Part shown: piece after piece, positions 25,269 through 36,240 of the stretch
How the letters are laid out: each line of letters begins with the position of its first letter
Position numbering within the stretch: the stretch's first letter is position 1
Assembly (NCBI GenBank): GCA_013397115.1
Contig: VWZW01001380.1
Coordinates: 63,066-127,065, forward strand
Origin: Edolisoma coerulescens
Lineage: Eukaryota > Chordata > Aves > Passeriformes > Campephagidae
Direction: 5' to 3'
Length of the DNA: 64,000 nt
Notes under the pieces: generated by a model
Seen by the model: the letters and a program-made list of their open reading frames with translations, nothing else
Databases searched by the model: none
Told to the model about the DNA's origin: nothing
Program-made: the position numbers and the translations under genes

Positions 25269-28200
25269 GTGAGTGCTGGTGCTCTTCTTACACACCTACA
25301 CCAGAACTGTCCAGGTGACACATGCAGAGCAACCATTAAGCAATAACTTTTCAGTTGCATTACCGCCTATGGATTCTGCTAGGGACTCAGGGAAAGAGGA
25401 AATCCATGACTCAAATAGAGAAAGGCAAATTCCCCAAAAGTTTGTAATAGAAGCAGTAATTGTATCTCAGTGTGTACCTGGCCCAGGGCCGAACAGTGTC
25501 GTGGTGTTCTTACTCAGCAAGGCCTGTGGGCACATTCTCTTGCCTTTTAAATAATTGATGGACTTCATAGGCCTTCAGCTGAAATTGAAAATAGGCTTTA
25601 GCACTTTACTGACTTTACAAAGGTCAAAAGTAAGGTCAAAAGTCTCACTTTAATGATTAATTATGTCCATGCTTTTAAGAGAATAAAAATACTCAGGGCA
25701 CTATATTTTATTTTTCATTTCTGTACTATACAAGCATGCACTCCAGCTGGGTCTTATTTTGGGTAACTGAAGAACAGTTGTTAGTAGGAAGGCAGAAAGA
25801 CTTTTTATTCTATTGAGGAAACTTGTACAGGTTTGATTGTTTGTTCCGTTTTTGGGCTGGTTAATGCATTTCGGTGTCTGCTTCAAAACCATGTAAACAA
25901 TTCAGTATGGTGCCCAGTTAAGATAACAGTTCACAAAAAACAGACTCCAAACTCTGGCACATTAGCAGATAAAATATTGTCTCATTCTTCCTAAGCAAAA
26001 ATGGACTAAGCTGATCCTGGAAAATTAATTCATTTTACAGAGAGTTTATACAACATTTGCATCTCTCTTTGTGGATTACCTTGCAAGATTGGTATATTAG
26101 AGCCCACATCTAATGTGAGCCTCAAAGTTCTGAGTTCCCTGGGTTTGAGTCTGTTGTTGCTGATGGGCAGGTTACATCTAAAACTCATAGAAAGAGCTTT
26201 TCTGAGGAAATTTAAGTCAAATCACTTTTGTCACTTTCTTGCTATAGTTTGTTTGTGCTTTTATGTCCTTATAAAATTAAATTTTACTCTCCTTGAGAAC
26301 CACCAAATATTTCAGGCTTCTAAATATGCAAACATAGAATCTGAATTTCCTCTAAGGTTAATTTTCTACATTTATAGCTGTGTTGACTATAATGAGGTTA
26401 GGGTTGAGATGGGTAACCAGGCTTATGTGTCAAAAGTATCAAAAATATGAAACTGTCCTTGCAGGAAGGGGGAGTGTGAAGAAATGAATAATCTATATGA
26501 GCTTTCAAATAGCAAAAGGTTTGAAAACATGAAGGAGAATGAAAAGAGGCACAAGAAAGGTTGTCTTATTTATTAATGACAGGGGTTTGCATAAAGCAAT
26601 AATATATCATTTGGTAAAATATGAAAACAAAAGTGATCCAAGAATTTAGGGGAGTAGGGCAATGTAATCCCCAGAGATTTTGGTTAAATTTGTTGAAAAA
26701 ACTTTTTCCAAGCACAGAGACTTGAAGAAAAACCAACCCACAGATGTAACTTAGGTATATGAAACAATTTATTACTCATATATGCAGGAGAGAGTGGGGG
26801 CAAGCATGCTATTAAGTGAAACACTGATAAGTTCGTGGTGCAGTCAGCCAAGGAATATCCGCTGGATAAGAAGTTGTCATCAGGGAAGTGTTGGCTTCCA
26901 TGATACCTTGAAACAATCTGACTTCTAGTCTTGCTGAGCTGTGGTCTTCATGCCCTTTGCTGCTTCTCTCAGTGTTCTCATATCTTGTCCTGCCAGTGCT
27001 TTTCTTCTGAAAAAGCTTTAAGCTCTGGCTAACTGGCAGTGACACAGCGACCTCCTTGCATCGTGCACTGTTTCTGCTCTCCTCTCTTGGCTGCTGGGAG
27101 CCTATGAACTTTCTTGCCCACAGAGCACATTTTTGGCTTTCTGTAAACGGCCCTTGGTTGTGGCTGGCCATGTCTGTGTTGCAGTCAGAAGTGTGACATT
27201 TCAGCCCACTCTAATCCAGTAGTTCCAGTGCTGAGAACAGTCGGATACAGCTGCTGAGCCCTAAGCTAGAGCATGTGTGGTCTGTACTGCTTGTATTGAA
27301 AGCAGACATGAATTTATGGGGGAAAAGGGAAGAAGGCTTGAACTGTGCTAGCATTGCTTAATGGGGGGCATGTTTGAGGTCACGTATGTGGACTGTAATT
27401 TCTCTCTACACCTTCTGAATGATGACCTACCTCCAGTTTGTTTTTCAGTGAGCACACAGCATAATTTCATCTGTCATGGTTGCAAACAATGAATTCCCAT
27501 CATTGCTGGAGAAAGGAATGCAATGTGCAACAACTCCACAGTGTTTGATTGGAGCATCCCTAGTGCTTGTTGACTGATTCAAACCAGCAGGGGGGTTAGA
27601 TCAAAAAGTATGAAGAGTTAAGAGCTATACAGAACAACACAGTCACCCCCAAATTTGAGCATGATCGTGAAAAAACATCCCCTGCAGTTACTTGCTACTA
27701 GATACAAAGGTTTTAATCACATGTCACAGGTCTGAACATTTTATTCTTATCTGAGAAGGCAGCATTGTTTTTTTCAGCCTTCCTCACTTCCCCATTCTTC
27801 ATTGAAACCACAGATTTCTGACAAATTTTGTTGGTGCATGCAAGTGATGAAGAAACAGCAATGTTCCAATGAATTTATGCATTTTAACTGTGTTTGTAGT
27901 TGCTTGTTCTTGTATTTGTGTACTAACATGGACAGATGGGAGGAAGCGACTAGAATGCATCTTGTACAGATAGGCAAGATGGAGATGCACTTATTCAGAA
28001 GTCAGGGGAAGACAGATTACTGCTGAGTGAACAATGGCTGTATTCTGTATAAAGGCTTTGGCCTATATATTTTAGGAGTGTTCTCAACTTAAATAAATCC
28101 TTAATTAAAATTTTAAATGCAGCAGAATTTCCCAGCAAGCATGGGCAGAGGATCTGAAGTTCCAGGCCTGGCTTTGAAGCTGATGTCCTCTGTGGTTTCA

Positions 28201-28448
28201 TTATGTCTGCTGAGCTCTGGGAGTTCCCCTTTGGCTCACGGAGGTGACAATATGTGCGGACCTGTGAAAAGGTCATTTGTGACGCATGCTTTAATTTGTA
28301 ACTTTTAGTACATCCACCCCAAAAAAGGCAACGTGACCATCTTTACAGGATTGTAATACTTGCAGCACAGTGTGCCTGAACCACAAAGTGCTGTTAAAGG
28401 GCTTAGGGTAAATAACCAATCTGTGACTTTATGCTCTTGCTTTTCCAG
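25269..28448 (+). other. MCF2L2 intron (3.2 kb)
   Basis: No coding exon recognised. A pair of AGGTCA words (25621-25638) is listed separately. Nothing else stands out. Confidence 0.7.
25621..25638 (+). promoter_or_regulatory. Two directly repeated AGGTCA words, 6-base spacing
   Basis: AGGTCA at 25621-25626 and 25633-25638 are separated by AAAGTA, inside a duplicated word AAGGTCAAAAGT. AGGTCA is the consensus nuclear-receptor half-site; a spacing of six is not a common functional arrangement. It may simply be a small tandem duplication. Confidence 0.25.
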
Positions 28449-28598
28449 GCTATTGAAAACTTTGCAATGACAGTAAAAACAACGGCACAGATGCTACAGA
28501 CCTTTGGAACAGACTTAGCAGAGACTGAACTTCCCAACGATGTGCAGTGCACAGAGGAGCTTCTCTCCTCACACACCGACCACCACAGCAAGCTGAAG
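28449..28598 (+). CDS. MCF2L2: MCF2L2 exon f (start of spectrin-like region)
   Basis: 150 bp, 50 codons, phase 0 at both ends. It reads AIENFAMTVKTTAQMLQTFG and continues TDLAETELPNDVQ...HSKLK. The family motif E-x-FA-x-x-x-K-x-TAQMLQ-x-FG-x-x-LAETELP is clear. It follows the CRAL-TRIO domain and opens the helical part of the protein. The acceptor is TTTTCCAG and the donor AAG|GTGATT, weak beyond GT. Confidence 0.97.
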
Positions 28599-29607
28599 GT
28601 GATTGTTGCCCCATGGTGGCTCCAGCAGTGTAATAAATGAGTTCTGATTTAACAAAATTTTCTGCCATCACTTGGCAGTGGGTCGGGAAGCCACTGAGGA
28701 GGAGAGAAACCTGGGTTCAGGAGGTCGATTCGATTCAGCTGTGGAAAAGGATATTTTACAGCTTCAGGAATGGTAGAATGGGGGAATGTCACTTCCACTG
28801 TGTGAGAGGGAGTGATGGGATCACATCTGGAATAGCATGGGCTCCTGATGAAGAGTTCATCAGAAAGGATGAACTTACATTGGAGCAGAAACAGAGAACA
28901 TCTGTGAGGATAGTCAGGAACAAACAGAATGATCTAACTAGATGATGACTGTCGTTTTGTTTAAAAAAAATTGGTACTAGTTTAGCTTTGCAGAGTAAGG
29001 ATCAGAAGTAAATATTACTGCTGTCAACAAATGCCTTAGTTTAAAAACAAGATTAAAAATACTACTTAAGCTATATTAGCACAAGAACAATTTTTATGGA
29101 AGAAGTGTGCAGTGATGTGGGGATTCATCAGCTGACAAGTTAATGTTTGAGCCTCATTGTCTTTTTTATTGCTCATCTTTCATGCTGGGAAGACACTTCT
29201 ATGGATGACTTCTTATAGCTGATGTACTATGGCTCAGCATGTCACAGTGTTGTTTGAGGAAATTCAATTAAGAAGTGCAATGTCTCAGCCCAGTCTCTCA
29301 GCTCACAATCTACAGCATACAGTCAATTTGTGATAGAATAACTTATTCTGCAAGTGGCCTGGTCAGATATGCAATCTGCTCAGAAATTACTCTATTCCTT
29401 TTCTCAGAAATAGATCTACTATTCAAAGTGAACAGATTTAGGTCTCTGCATTTTCTAGAAAAACATATCACCTTTGGTAAGCATTTATATTTTGTTTCAA
29501 GTATTTTGTACCTATGAAAGAATCCTGCTTTATCATTACTATGTTGTCATCTAAGAGATGTGAGATGTACATACAGTTTGGTTTTTGGCTTGTTTTTTTC
29601 CCCTCAG
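28599..29607 (+). other. MCF2L2 intron (1.0 kb)
   Basis: No feature recognised. The open frame at 28637-28945 has no homology I can name and no acceptor/donor pair. Confidence 0.7.
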
Positions 29608-29732
29608 GATGAGCTGAAACTAGCAGTGAAGCAGGGGGCCACCTTACTGACGTGCATCCGGGAGCCAGTCACCCGAAGTGCCAACAGCAAACTCAGTCCA
29701 GATGAACTGGAAAATGTGGCCACAGTGGAAAG
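29608..29732 (+). CDS. MCF2L2: MCF2L2 exon g (spectrin-like region)
   Basis: 125 bp, 41 codons plus AG of a split Arg codon. It reads DELKLAVKQGATLLTCIREP and continues VTRSANSKLSPDELENVATVE. The acceptor is CCCCTCAG after a long T run, and the donor is GAAAG|GTCAGT. It is typical amphipathic helix sequence of the family. Confidence 0.96.
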
Positions 29733-31270
29733 GTCAGTGGAGCTAGATTATCTTGTGCAACTTGCTAATTTACTCCTAAGAGATGCAAGTGTAATTTAAA
29801 TAATTTAAATATACAGGTTATAAATTACCTACTCAGGATTTATTGGACAGGTAAGTCAGAGAGGGGAATAGCTTAGAGGAAGTTACTTGATTAAACTGTC
29901 AAGGCAAGTTCAAACAAGTCCTGGATTTCGTGGTGATTTTTGGTCAGACCACTAACTACCTGGCTGAAGATTTAACGTGGGACTTATTTCCGCATAACGT
30001 GTATGTCCTTCAAACTTCTGTGCCTGGTTAGAAAGTGGCACCTGAATCTTTGTGAGATGAGAGGGTGGTGTGCTTGTCAGTGCCTATGGAAACTCTGGGG
30101 GAGGACCAGATGAAGATGAGACCTGAAACATACTGTGTGTCACAGCTGCAGAGACACAGAGAGACCCCCCTTTTCCTTCCTACAATGCTAGTTATTACCA
30201 TGAAGCTTTTAGTCACCATGTAGAAGTTTCTGCTGTGCCATGTGATGCAGTGGAAAGAGAAATGCCATGCTAGGGTTTCCGTGTGTCTGCATTCACTGGG
30301 AACAAAGGTGCTAACAGTAAAGCTGAGCTGATATTTTTCACTGAATACTTTAAAATCCTTTAAACAGTCATCCCAAAGGAATTTGCTAATTCATCTTAAA
30401 TTCAATGACTAGCTTTGATTAAAAACACGTTTTTCAGGGACAGATTGAAAACAGAAATATGTTTTTGAGGAATAGGAGGGAGCTATTGGCATTTGCCGCA
30501 ATAACTTGAAGACTTCAGCACTCACTGATCTCCTACCTGCCCAAAGAGTGCCCATCTGTTGAAATACAAGATATTCAGAGAGCACTTCCTTTTAGTTTTT
30601 TCTACTTGTTTAAAACTGTTCTACTTTGTAATTAATGGGTCATTGAGAAACTGTAAGATGACTCACTAGCCTGGTGTCAGATATTTTACTGAAGATATGA
30701 CACCTTGGTATTAATGTCTTTGCAAATAAATGTTTCATCATTTACACAAAGTTAAACAATGTCCATGGGAGTTATTATGAGCTTCTAATCTATTTTTTTT
30801 AATGGATTGGGAAAAATATTCAGTCCTTGCCTATTTCTGATGGGTGAAAAAAAATTAACTAGTTGTAGAGTTCTGCTTTAATCATTCCATAAAATACTAA
30901 CTGCATCATATTCAATCTGTATCAGCTAAGGATGAATTACCTTTGAAGCATTGGGTGGAAGCTAGGGAGGCACAGCTGCCCTTGGCTGCCAGCACATGCA
31001 ACAGCTCGTAGTCCCTCCTGCACATCAGGAGGCAGGACTGTAACTGCCACAGTAGATCCATGTAGTTGTCACTCATCTGTCACATTCCTGCCTGTCCTAC
31101 TGCAAATTTCATTCTCTTTTGCTTAAGGGAGAGTTGACACAGAGCTCTCTTACATAAGTGTAGGGCTCCCCACCATCTCCCTGCTCTGCTTTCTGCCATC
31201 AATTACTGTAATTTAAAAGAAATGAACTATAGGAAATAAGTACATTCTGTTCATTATAATTTCTTAACAG
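29733..31270 (+). other. MCF2L2 intron (1.5 kb)
   Basis: Nothing coding or repetitive recognised. Confidence 0.7.
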
Positions 31271-31385
31271 GTTGTTGGCTCAGTTGGATGAAACAGAAAA
31301 GGCTTTTGATCAATTTTGGACCAAGCATCATCTAAAACTAGAACAGTGCCTGCAGCTTCGACACTTTGAACACAATTTTAGAGAG
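31271..31385 (+). CDS. MCF2L2: MCF2L2 exon h (spectrin-like repeat)
   Basis: 115 bp: one base completing Arg, then 38 codons ending in phase 0. It reads LLAQLDETEKAFDQFWTKHH and continues LKLEQCLQLRHFEHNFRE. The pattern F-x-x-FW-x-x-H-x-x-KLEQCLQL-x-HFE is the hallmark start of the spectrin-like repeat in DBL/DBS proteins. The acceptor is TTAACAG and the donor GAG|GTATGT. Confidence 0.98.
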
Positions 31386-32031
31386 GTATGTCTTTGTTCA
31401 TGCTGTCTAGCCTTCTCTGGTAAATAAGGTCAAATTTTACCCATAGTTAGAGTATGCTGGTGATCCAAAAAAGGAGGTTGGGAGAGAAGCCCTTCATTAT
31501 GAAATAGTAAATGAATATTCAAAAATTAAAGTCTTGACAGCTTTCAGATGTCTTTCAACACTTGAACAAGGCACAGGGAGGAAAGTGCCAGCCTGTGAGG
31601 CCAAAATGTGGAGCACCAACTCCTTGATAAATACTTTTGCATTTAGGTGTGAAGTTATCAAATATAATTTCTTCTGTGATGGTAAGTTGCCAATCCCACC
31701 AGAGTCAAGGGAATACAGTTCAGAAAACCCAAATGTCAGCCCAGAGACTGGTGTAATACAGATTCTGGAGTAATATAAACTCTGGAGTTACAGGTTGTCA
31801 AAACTTTGTGGGCCTAATTAGTGAGAAGCAGGGAAACTCTTTGAAGAATAGTCAGTTGTTGATTTATTCCTTGCCTTTTCCATTCTGGAACAAGCTGAAA
31901 GACTAAACTTGAGATGCAGATTCTTCTCAAAGACATAGGTGAATGTTGTAATTTTTATCAGACTCTTGTGATGGGGTTTTGGGTGGGTTTATTTTGTTTT
32001 GGTTTATGTTTTTGTTATTGCTGGTTTTTAG
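31386..32031 (+). other. MCF2L2 intron (0.65 kb)
   Basis: No feature recognised apart from a T/G-rich tract just before the next acceptor. Confidence 0.75.
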
Positions 32032-32151
32032 GTAAAACTGACATTGGATAACCTCATGGAAACACAAGCAGGTTTTGCTGACATTGGAGACAGTGTAACT
32101 CGAGTTGAGAACCTCTTAAAGGAACAGAAACATCTGGAAGAGAAGGGACAG
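32032..32151 (+). CDS. MCF2L2: MCF2L2 exon i (spectrin-like repeat)
   Basis: 120 bp, 40 codons, phase 0 at both ends. It reads VKLTLDNLMETQAGFADIGD and continues SVTRVENLLKEQKHLEEKGQ. It is the second helix of the spectrin-like repeat. The acceptor is TGGTTTTTAG and the donor CAG|GTTTGC, slightly off consensus. Confidence 0.96.
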
Positions 32152-32299
32152 GTTTGCACTCAATTTCGTGTTCTAGCTGCTATAGACGTGGTATTCTAGG
32201 CACTTCTTTGTCACTGTCTTTTTTTTTTTTGTCCAGATTTACTCTCTTCTCATGAGTCATTATTTTAAATTGCAAAACACAGATCCTGATTTCCAGAAG

Positions 32300-32545
32300 C
32301 CAGGGTTGTTCAGACCCAGTAGTTCCAGTTCATTACTTGGAAAGCTAGGGATAAAAGCAGGGGAAAAACCTTGTATAGTGAATTTCTCACATACTGGGGA
32401 GTATGTGAGAAAGAAGAAGTGTACTCCATAACTTCAGTGGGCAACCTGTTCCAGTAGCACAGTCCCCTCACAACAAAAAAGTGCTTCCTGAGGTTCAGAT
32501 GGAATCTCTCGAGTTTCAGGGTACTCATTGACATTGAAGTTGGCC
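32300..32545 (-). mobile_element. CR1-type LINE 3' fragment, reverse orientation
   Basis: On the minus strand it encodes RFHLNLRKHFFVVRGL followed by YWNRLPTEVMEYTSS, which matches the C-terminal reading of CR1 ORF2 (R-x-x-LNLRK-x-FF...WNRLP-x-EV). The DNA word TGGAACAGGTTGCCCA is typical CR1. The original frame stays open for about 75 codons, but no enzyme domain remains. It sits in a 0.5-kb intron. Confidence 0.88.
32383..32412. repeat. Perfect 13-bp hairpin with GGGG loop
   Basis: TTTCTCACATACT at 32383-32395 and AGTATGTGAGAAA at 32400-32412 are exact reverse complements around GGGG. It lies inside the antisense CR1 fragment, between two MCF2L2 exons only about 0.5 kb apart. Confidence 0.85.
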
Positions 32546-32688
32546 TTCAATGTAAATATAAAGTAAAACTTATCAGCAATATTAATATTCCAAACCTTTA
32601 CCCCCAGGCTACAGCAGGGGTTACAGAGATGGATTGTCCTTATTATGCATGTCATTCTAACTTCAGATTTTTGTCATTAATGTCACAG

Positions 32689-32880
32689 GAACCTTTGGAG
32701 AAGGCCCAGTCTCTAGCTCTCCATGGAGAACAGCTCATCCAAAACAACCATTATGCAGTTGACTCCATTAGACCAAAGTGTGTTGAACTCAGGCGGATTT
32801 GTGATGACTTTACCAATGAGACCAAGAAAAAGTATGATATTTTGGGAAAGTCTCTTGAGCTGCATAAGCAGTTAGATAAG
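32689..32880 (+). CDS. MCF2L2: MCF2L2 exon j (spectrin-like repeat)
   Basis: 192 bp, 64 codons, phase 0 at both ends. It reads EPLEKAQSLALHGEQLIQNN and continues HYAVDSIRPKCVELRRICDD...KSLELHKQLDK. The family motif G-x-QLI-x-x-HYA-x-D-x-I-x-P-x-C-x-EL is clear. The acceptor is TGTCACAG and the donor AAG|GTGAGT. Confidence 0.98.
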
Positions 32881-33226
32881 GTGAGTGAACCTTCTCAGAT
32901 AACAGCCCTGGCAAGGTTCTACTAAAAATGAATTATTTTATAAGCTGAGGTAATTATGATGAAGATAAAAAGTTGTGTTTGGTTTTTCTCCATTTCGTTG
33001 AGTAAATGTTACCATAAATATTGGAGCTTTGCATTAGTTCAGCAAGTTCAGTTCTGCATATCCTAGTGGGATGACTTGTGGGCAGGAACTGCTGCACACT
33101 ATGAGTAACATTGATCTCCTTTAATGACATGTTAGGGCAAATCTGTTTTTCATAGAGTAGAAGCAGCACTTGACAGCATGGACTGTCAGTGATGATAAGT
33201 CCTTCTTCCCCCATTTTTCTTTAAAG
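32881..33226 (+). other. MCF2L2 intron (0.35 kb)
   Basis: A short intron with no recognised feature. Confidence 0.8.
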
Positions 33227-33418
33227 GCGAGCCAATGGTGTGAAGCTGGAATCTACCTCTTAGCTTCCCAAGCAGTGGACAAGTGCCAGTCACAAGAGGG
33301 AGCTGAAACTGCACTCGTTGAAATTGAGAAGTTCTTGGTAACAGCTAAGGAACACCAGCTCTCCAACCCAAAGGAGTTCTACAATCAGTTTGACATGATC
33401 CTCACCCCTGAAATAAAG
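33227..33418 (+). CDS. MCF2L2: MCF2L2 exon k (helical region after spectrin repeat)
   Basis: 192 bp, 64 codons, phase 0 at both ends. It reads ASQWCEAGIYLLASQAVDKC and continues QSQEGAETALVEIEKFLVTA. The motif W-C/S-x-x-GI-x-LLASQ-x-VDKCQSQ-x-GAE-x-AL is strongly conserved in DBS/MCF2L2. The acceptor is CTTTAAAG, weaker than the others, and the donor AAG|GTAAAA. Confidence 0.97.
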
Positions 33419-33805
33419 GTAAAACCCCTCAGATGTGCATGTGCTCACTTAGAAGTTAAAAATTTCCAATTGCTTTGTCCATGAGACTGTACTGGGCTAT
33501 ATATTTGAGTCTGCTAAAATATGCCTCTTTCTCTACTCCAAAAGGGCACAGAGATGAGCATTTGTGGCAGTAAGTTTTACTCATAAGAGTAGTCATGCAA
33601 CACATACGTCATTTGCTTCAGAGCAATGCTTGAGTCACCATGTCTTGGTCAGTGAAACTGATCTGGGCAGAATGCATGGACTGGGTTGCAATAAACAGCA
33701 CAGTGTGATCTCCAGCTTTAGTCTGTGTCTGGTAATACAAGTCCTTTCTTCACTTGCTCAGTCCAGCACTGACAACCATTTGTTGTTTGTCTTTTCTTTG
33801 TCAAG
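33419..33805 (+). other. MCF2L2 intron (0.39 kb)
   Basis: A short intron with no recognised feature. An ORF spanning it reads into the next exon in the wrong frame and is not a gene. Confidence 0.8.
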
Positions 33806-33983
33806 GCCAATGCCCAAAGAATTGTACAAAAACTCGAAGATGTACAAGAAATGTTTGACAAGAGGCAAGTGAGTCTGAAGAAGCTGGCAGCCAAACAGAC
33901 CCGGCCAGTACAACCTGTTGCTCCACATCCTGAATCTTCCCCAAAGCGAGCATCACCAAAGATTACCAGACCAGCAGCAGTAG
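33806..33983 (+). CDS. MCF2L2: MCF2L2 exon l (end of helical region, proline-rich linker)
   Basis: 178 bp, 59 codons plus one base of a split Ala codon. It reads ANAQRIVQKLEDVQEMFDKR and continues QVSLKKLAAKQTRPVQPVAP. RQ-x-SLKKLAAKQTRPVQPVAP is near-invariant in the MCF2L/MCF2L2 family. It marks the passage from the spectrin region to the Ser/Pro-rich linker before the DH domain. The acceptor is TTGTCAAG and the donor GTAG|GTAGGC. Confidence 0.98.
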
Positions 33984-34275
33984 GTAGGCCATGAGCAGCT
34001 GCTTTCAGACTCACGCCAATGTTTTGTCCACACGGTCATGTTTGAATTTTGTTATCAGAATGAACACTTGAATTTGATGGGCAGTGTCAGCCTTGTAGGT
34101 CCAGCTATTAAAAATGAATCTGAAATATCTGTCACTGCAAACATACACACAAGGGTGAATCAAAAAAACCCCACCAGGCTTCTCTTCCTAGGTCTACTCT
34201 ACAGAGTACATTTCTATTCTGTGTTTCAGTGTTTCTTATATTGCTAATTCTCAAATACCCAAGCCAGGGTATTTG

Positions 34276-34313
34276 ATATACATATATACATATATATATA
34301 TACACATATATAC
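34276..34313 (+). repeat. TA-rich microsatellite
   Basis: An alternating ATACATATATACA(TA)n tract followed by CACATATATAC; it gives an artefactual IYVYIYICIYVY reading on the minus strand. Confidence 0.9.
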
Positions 34314-36084
34314 AATGCAAGCCTGCAATGTAAGCATGAGAACCTCTTTTACATTGCAGATACTGTAATGTGAATATTTGGCTTTAAAGGCTCACAATTC
34401 CTCAAGTTACATTTAAATACTTGCAAAATTAAGGGTTTATTAGTTACACTGACTCATTTGTGGAGTTTTTGCTTTTTCCCCTCTACATAGATGTTAGTTC
34501 ACTTTCTACCTTGTCCTCTGCTAACTGCAGAGGCTGAGCATTGCCTCTGTTAGGAAATTACTGAAAGCTCCTGATTTGAAGTTAGTATGTGCCTTTAACC
34601 AAGATAGCTATTTTCTGCAAAAGGAACATGGGTGAAGCTAATTTGAAACAGTGTATCTTGGAGACCAGCCGCCCTGTGCTTGGTGGCAGGAAGGGGTTGT
34701 CCCTTTGGAACCTTAGGGCTGCTTAAAAGGGAAACCTTTAGCACAAAACCTTGGAAAAAACTCTAATTTGCATGAAGAGCATTCGATAAACTGCTTTTTC
34801 AACAGGAAGGTTTGGATGGCCAGTAGCCTGACCATTTTGCTTTCTAGGCATACCAACAGAAAGTCACACCAATGTCCCTGTTCTCCTCTGCCCCCCGACA
34901 TTCATCCTTTCTTCCAAAGGAAAATCACCTTCCCATTCCCGTGCCAGTTTGACTGCTGTACCTTTTTTCCCCCAAACCATGCTAGCTGTGTTTATGTACA
35001 GTTCTTACCTCAAGTTTCAGCTTCTGTATTGGTTAAAGGCAAGCTGAGAGCACAATGCCTGTGAAGAGGTCCTGCTCTGCCACACACACATCCTCCAGCA
35101 ATGTGCTCCCTTCTTGCACTGGGGTGGGCAGTCAGTTTGCTGGAGTTGTGATTTGCCTTTAAAACTGAAGAAACAGACTGCAAAACTGTAGTAGTTATTT
35201 TTCCATTGCATGAATTATGGAAATGCAGGGAGCTCTGGAGATCACACAGCCCAGTCACCTTCTCCAAGCAGCACTAATGTCGGAGTTCATCAGAGCCCAT
35301 CACTGCATGGCCACTAGTGCTGAAGCAAAGGAAGTTGCAGAAAATGGGATTATGGAGTCAGCAGGTCAGAGCCAGTTGGTTCCTGTCAGTGGCAGCACGG
35401 TTTTAGGATGGCTTTCACCTATTCTGAAAACGCATCTTCAGGCTAAAAGCTAACCTTGCAGTTCTATTTATGCATACAGTCCCTTGAACTGTATCTTGAA
35501 CTTCTCTCTTGTCATTTTCAAACATTTGCAGATTTTTAAATTAAATTGTTGCTATATATAGAACCTTATAGAATAGTCATTAGTTTATGACAGTACTCTG
35601 AGTTTTGATTCTTGTTCATACAGCCCATCCCATACTATCAGCTCTTTCACAGAAAATCATGAGATGCTCCCTTGCTCTGTCCCTTGAATTGCAGTTCATG
35701 GTTGTGCAACCCAATACAGGATAACTGTGTGGCAAGGCTTAGCCTTTAATGTCCTGTTGCAAAATAATAGGTAGGTGAAATTTATTTTAAAATGTTACTC
35801 TGGTTGTTCTGTGAGGCGGTACAAAGTGCAACCCAGCCCTGTTCAGACAGTGATAAGTGGACTCTACCATCTCATTCAGAGTCTTGAAGGTGACTGACCC
35901 GGAGTACGTCTGTACAAAGAAACAGAAGTGCATGAGTATCTACAGCTTATCCAGGGACTCACAATCAGTTACTTTAACAGCCGTGAATAGTGCATATATG
36001 TTCACATATTCTTTATGAATCATTTTGGTGTTATCCAGTTGTCTGCTACAAAGAATCATGCTTTGAAATTCCTGAGTGCCCTTT

Positions 36085-36240
36085 CCCTCAGAATGACAAA
36101 GCACTTGGCAAATACTGGTCAGTATTTGAGCCTCTTTTTTTCAGAAAGAAAACTGAAGCACAGATAAACCGAGGAATTCACCAAGGTGTTTCACAGTCTG
36201 ACTCTGAAATGTGTCTGAGAATAGAAACAGGGACACTGAG
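36085..36240 (+). repeat. Possible ancient MIR/CORE-SINE-like fragment
   Basis: CAGAAAGAAAACTGAAGCACAG, then CACCAAGGTGTTTCACAG and a diverged tail ending GAGTCCTATTCCAAGCC follows the MIR order (cagatgaggaaactgaggcacag ... cccaaggtcacacag ... ggtcc). High divergence. Confidence 0.4.

Larger units (their letters stand above)
32152..32688 (+). other. MCF2L2 intron (0.54 kb) with antisense CR1 fragment
   Basis: A T-run follows the donor at about 32,219. Most of the rest is the reverse-oriented CR1 fragment listed separately. Confidence 0.75.
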
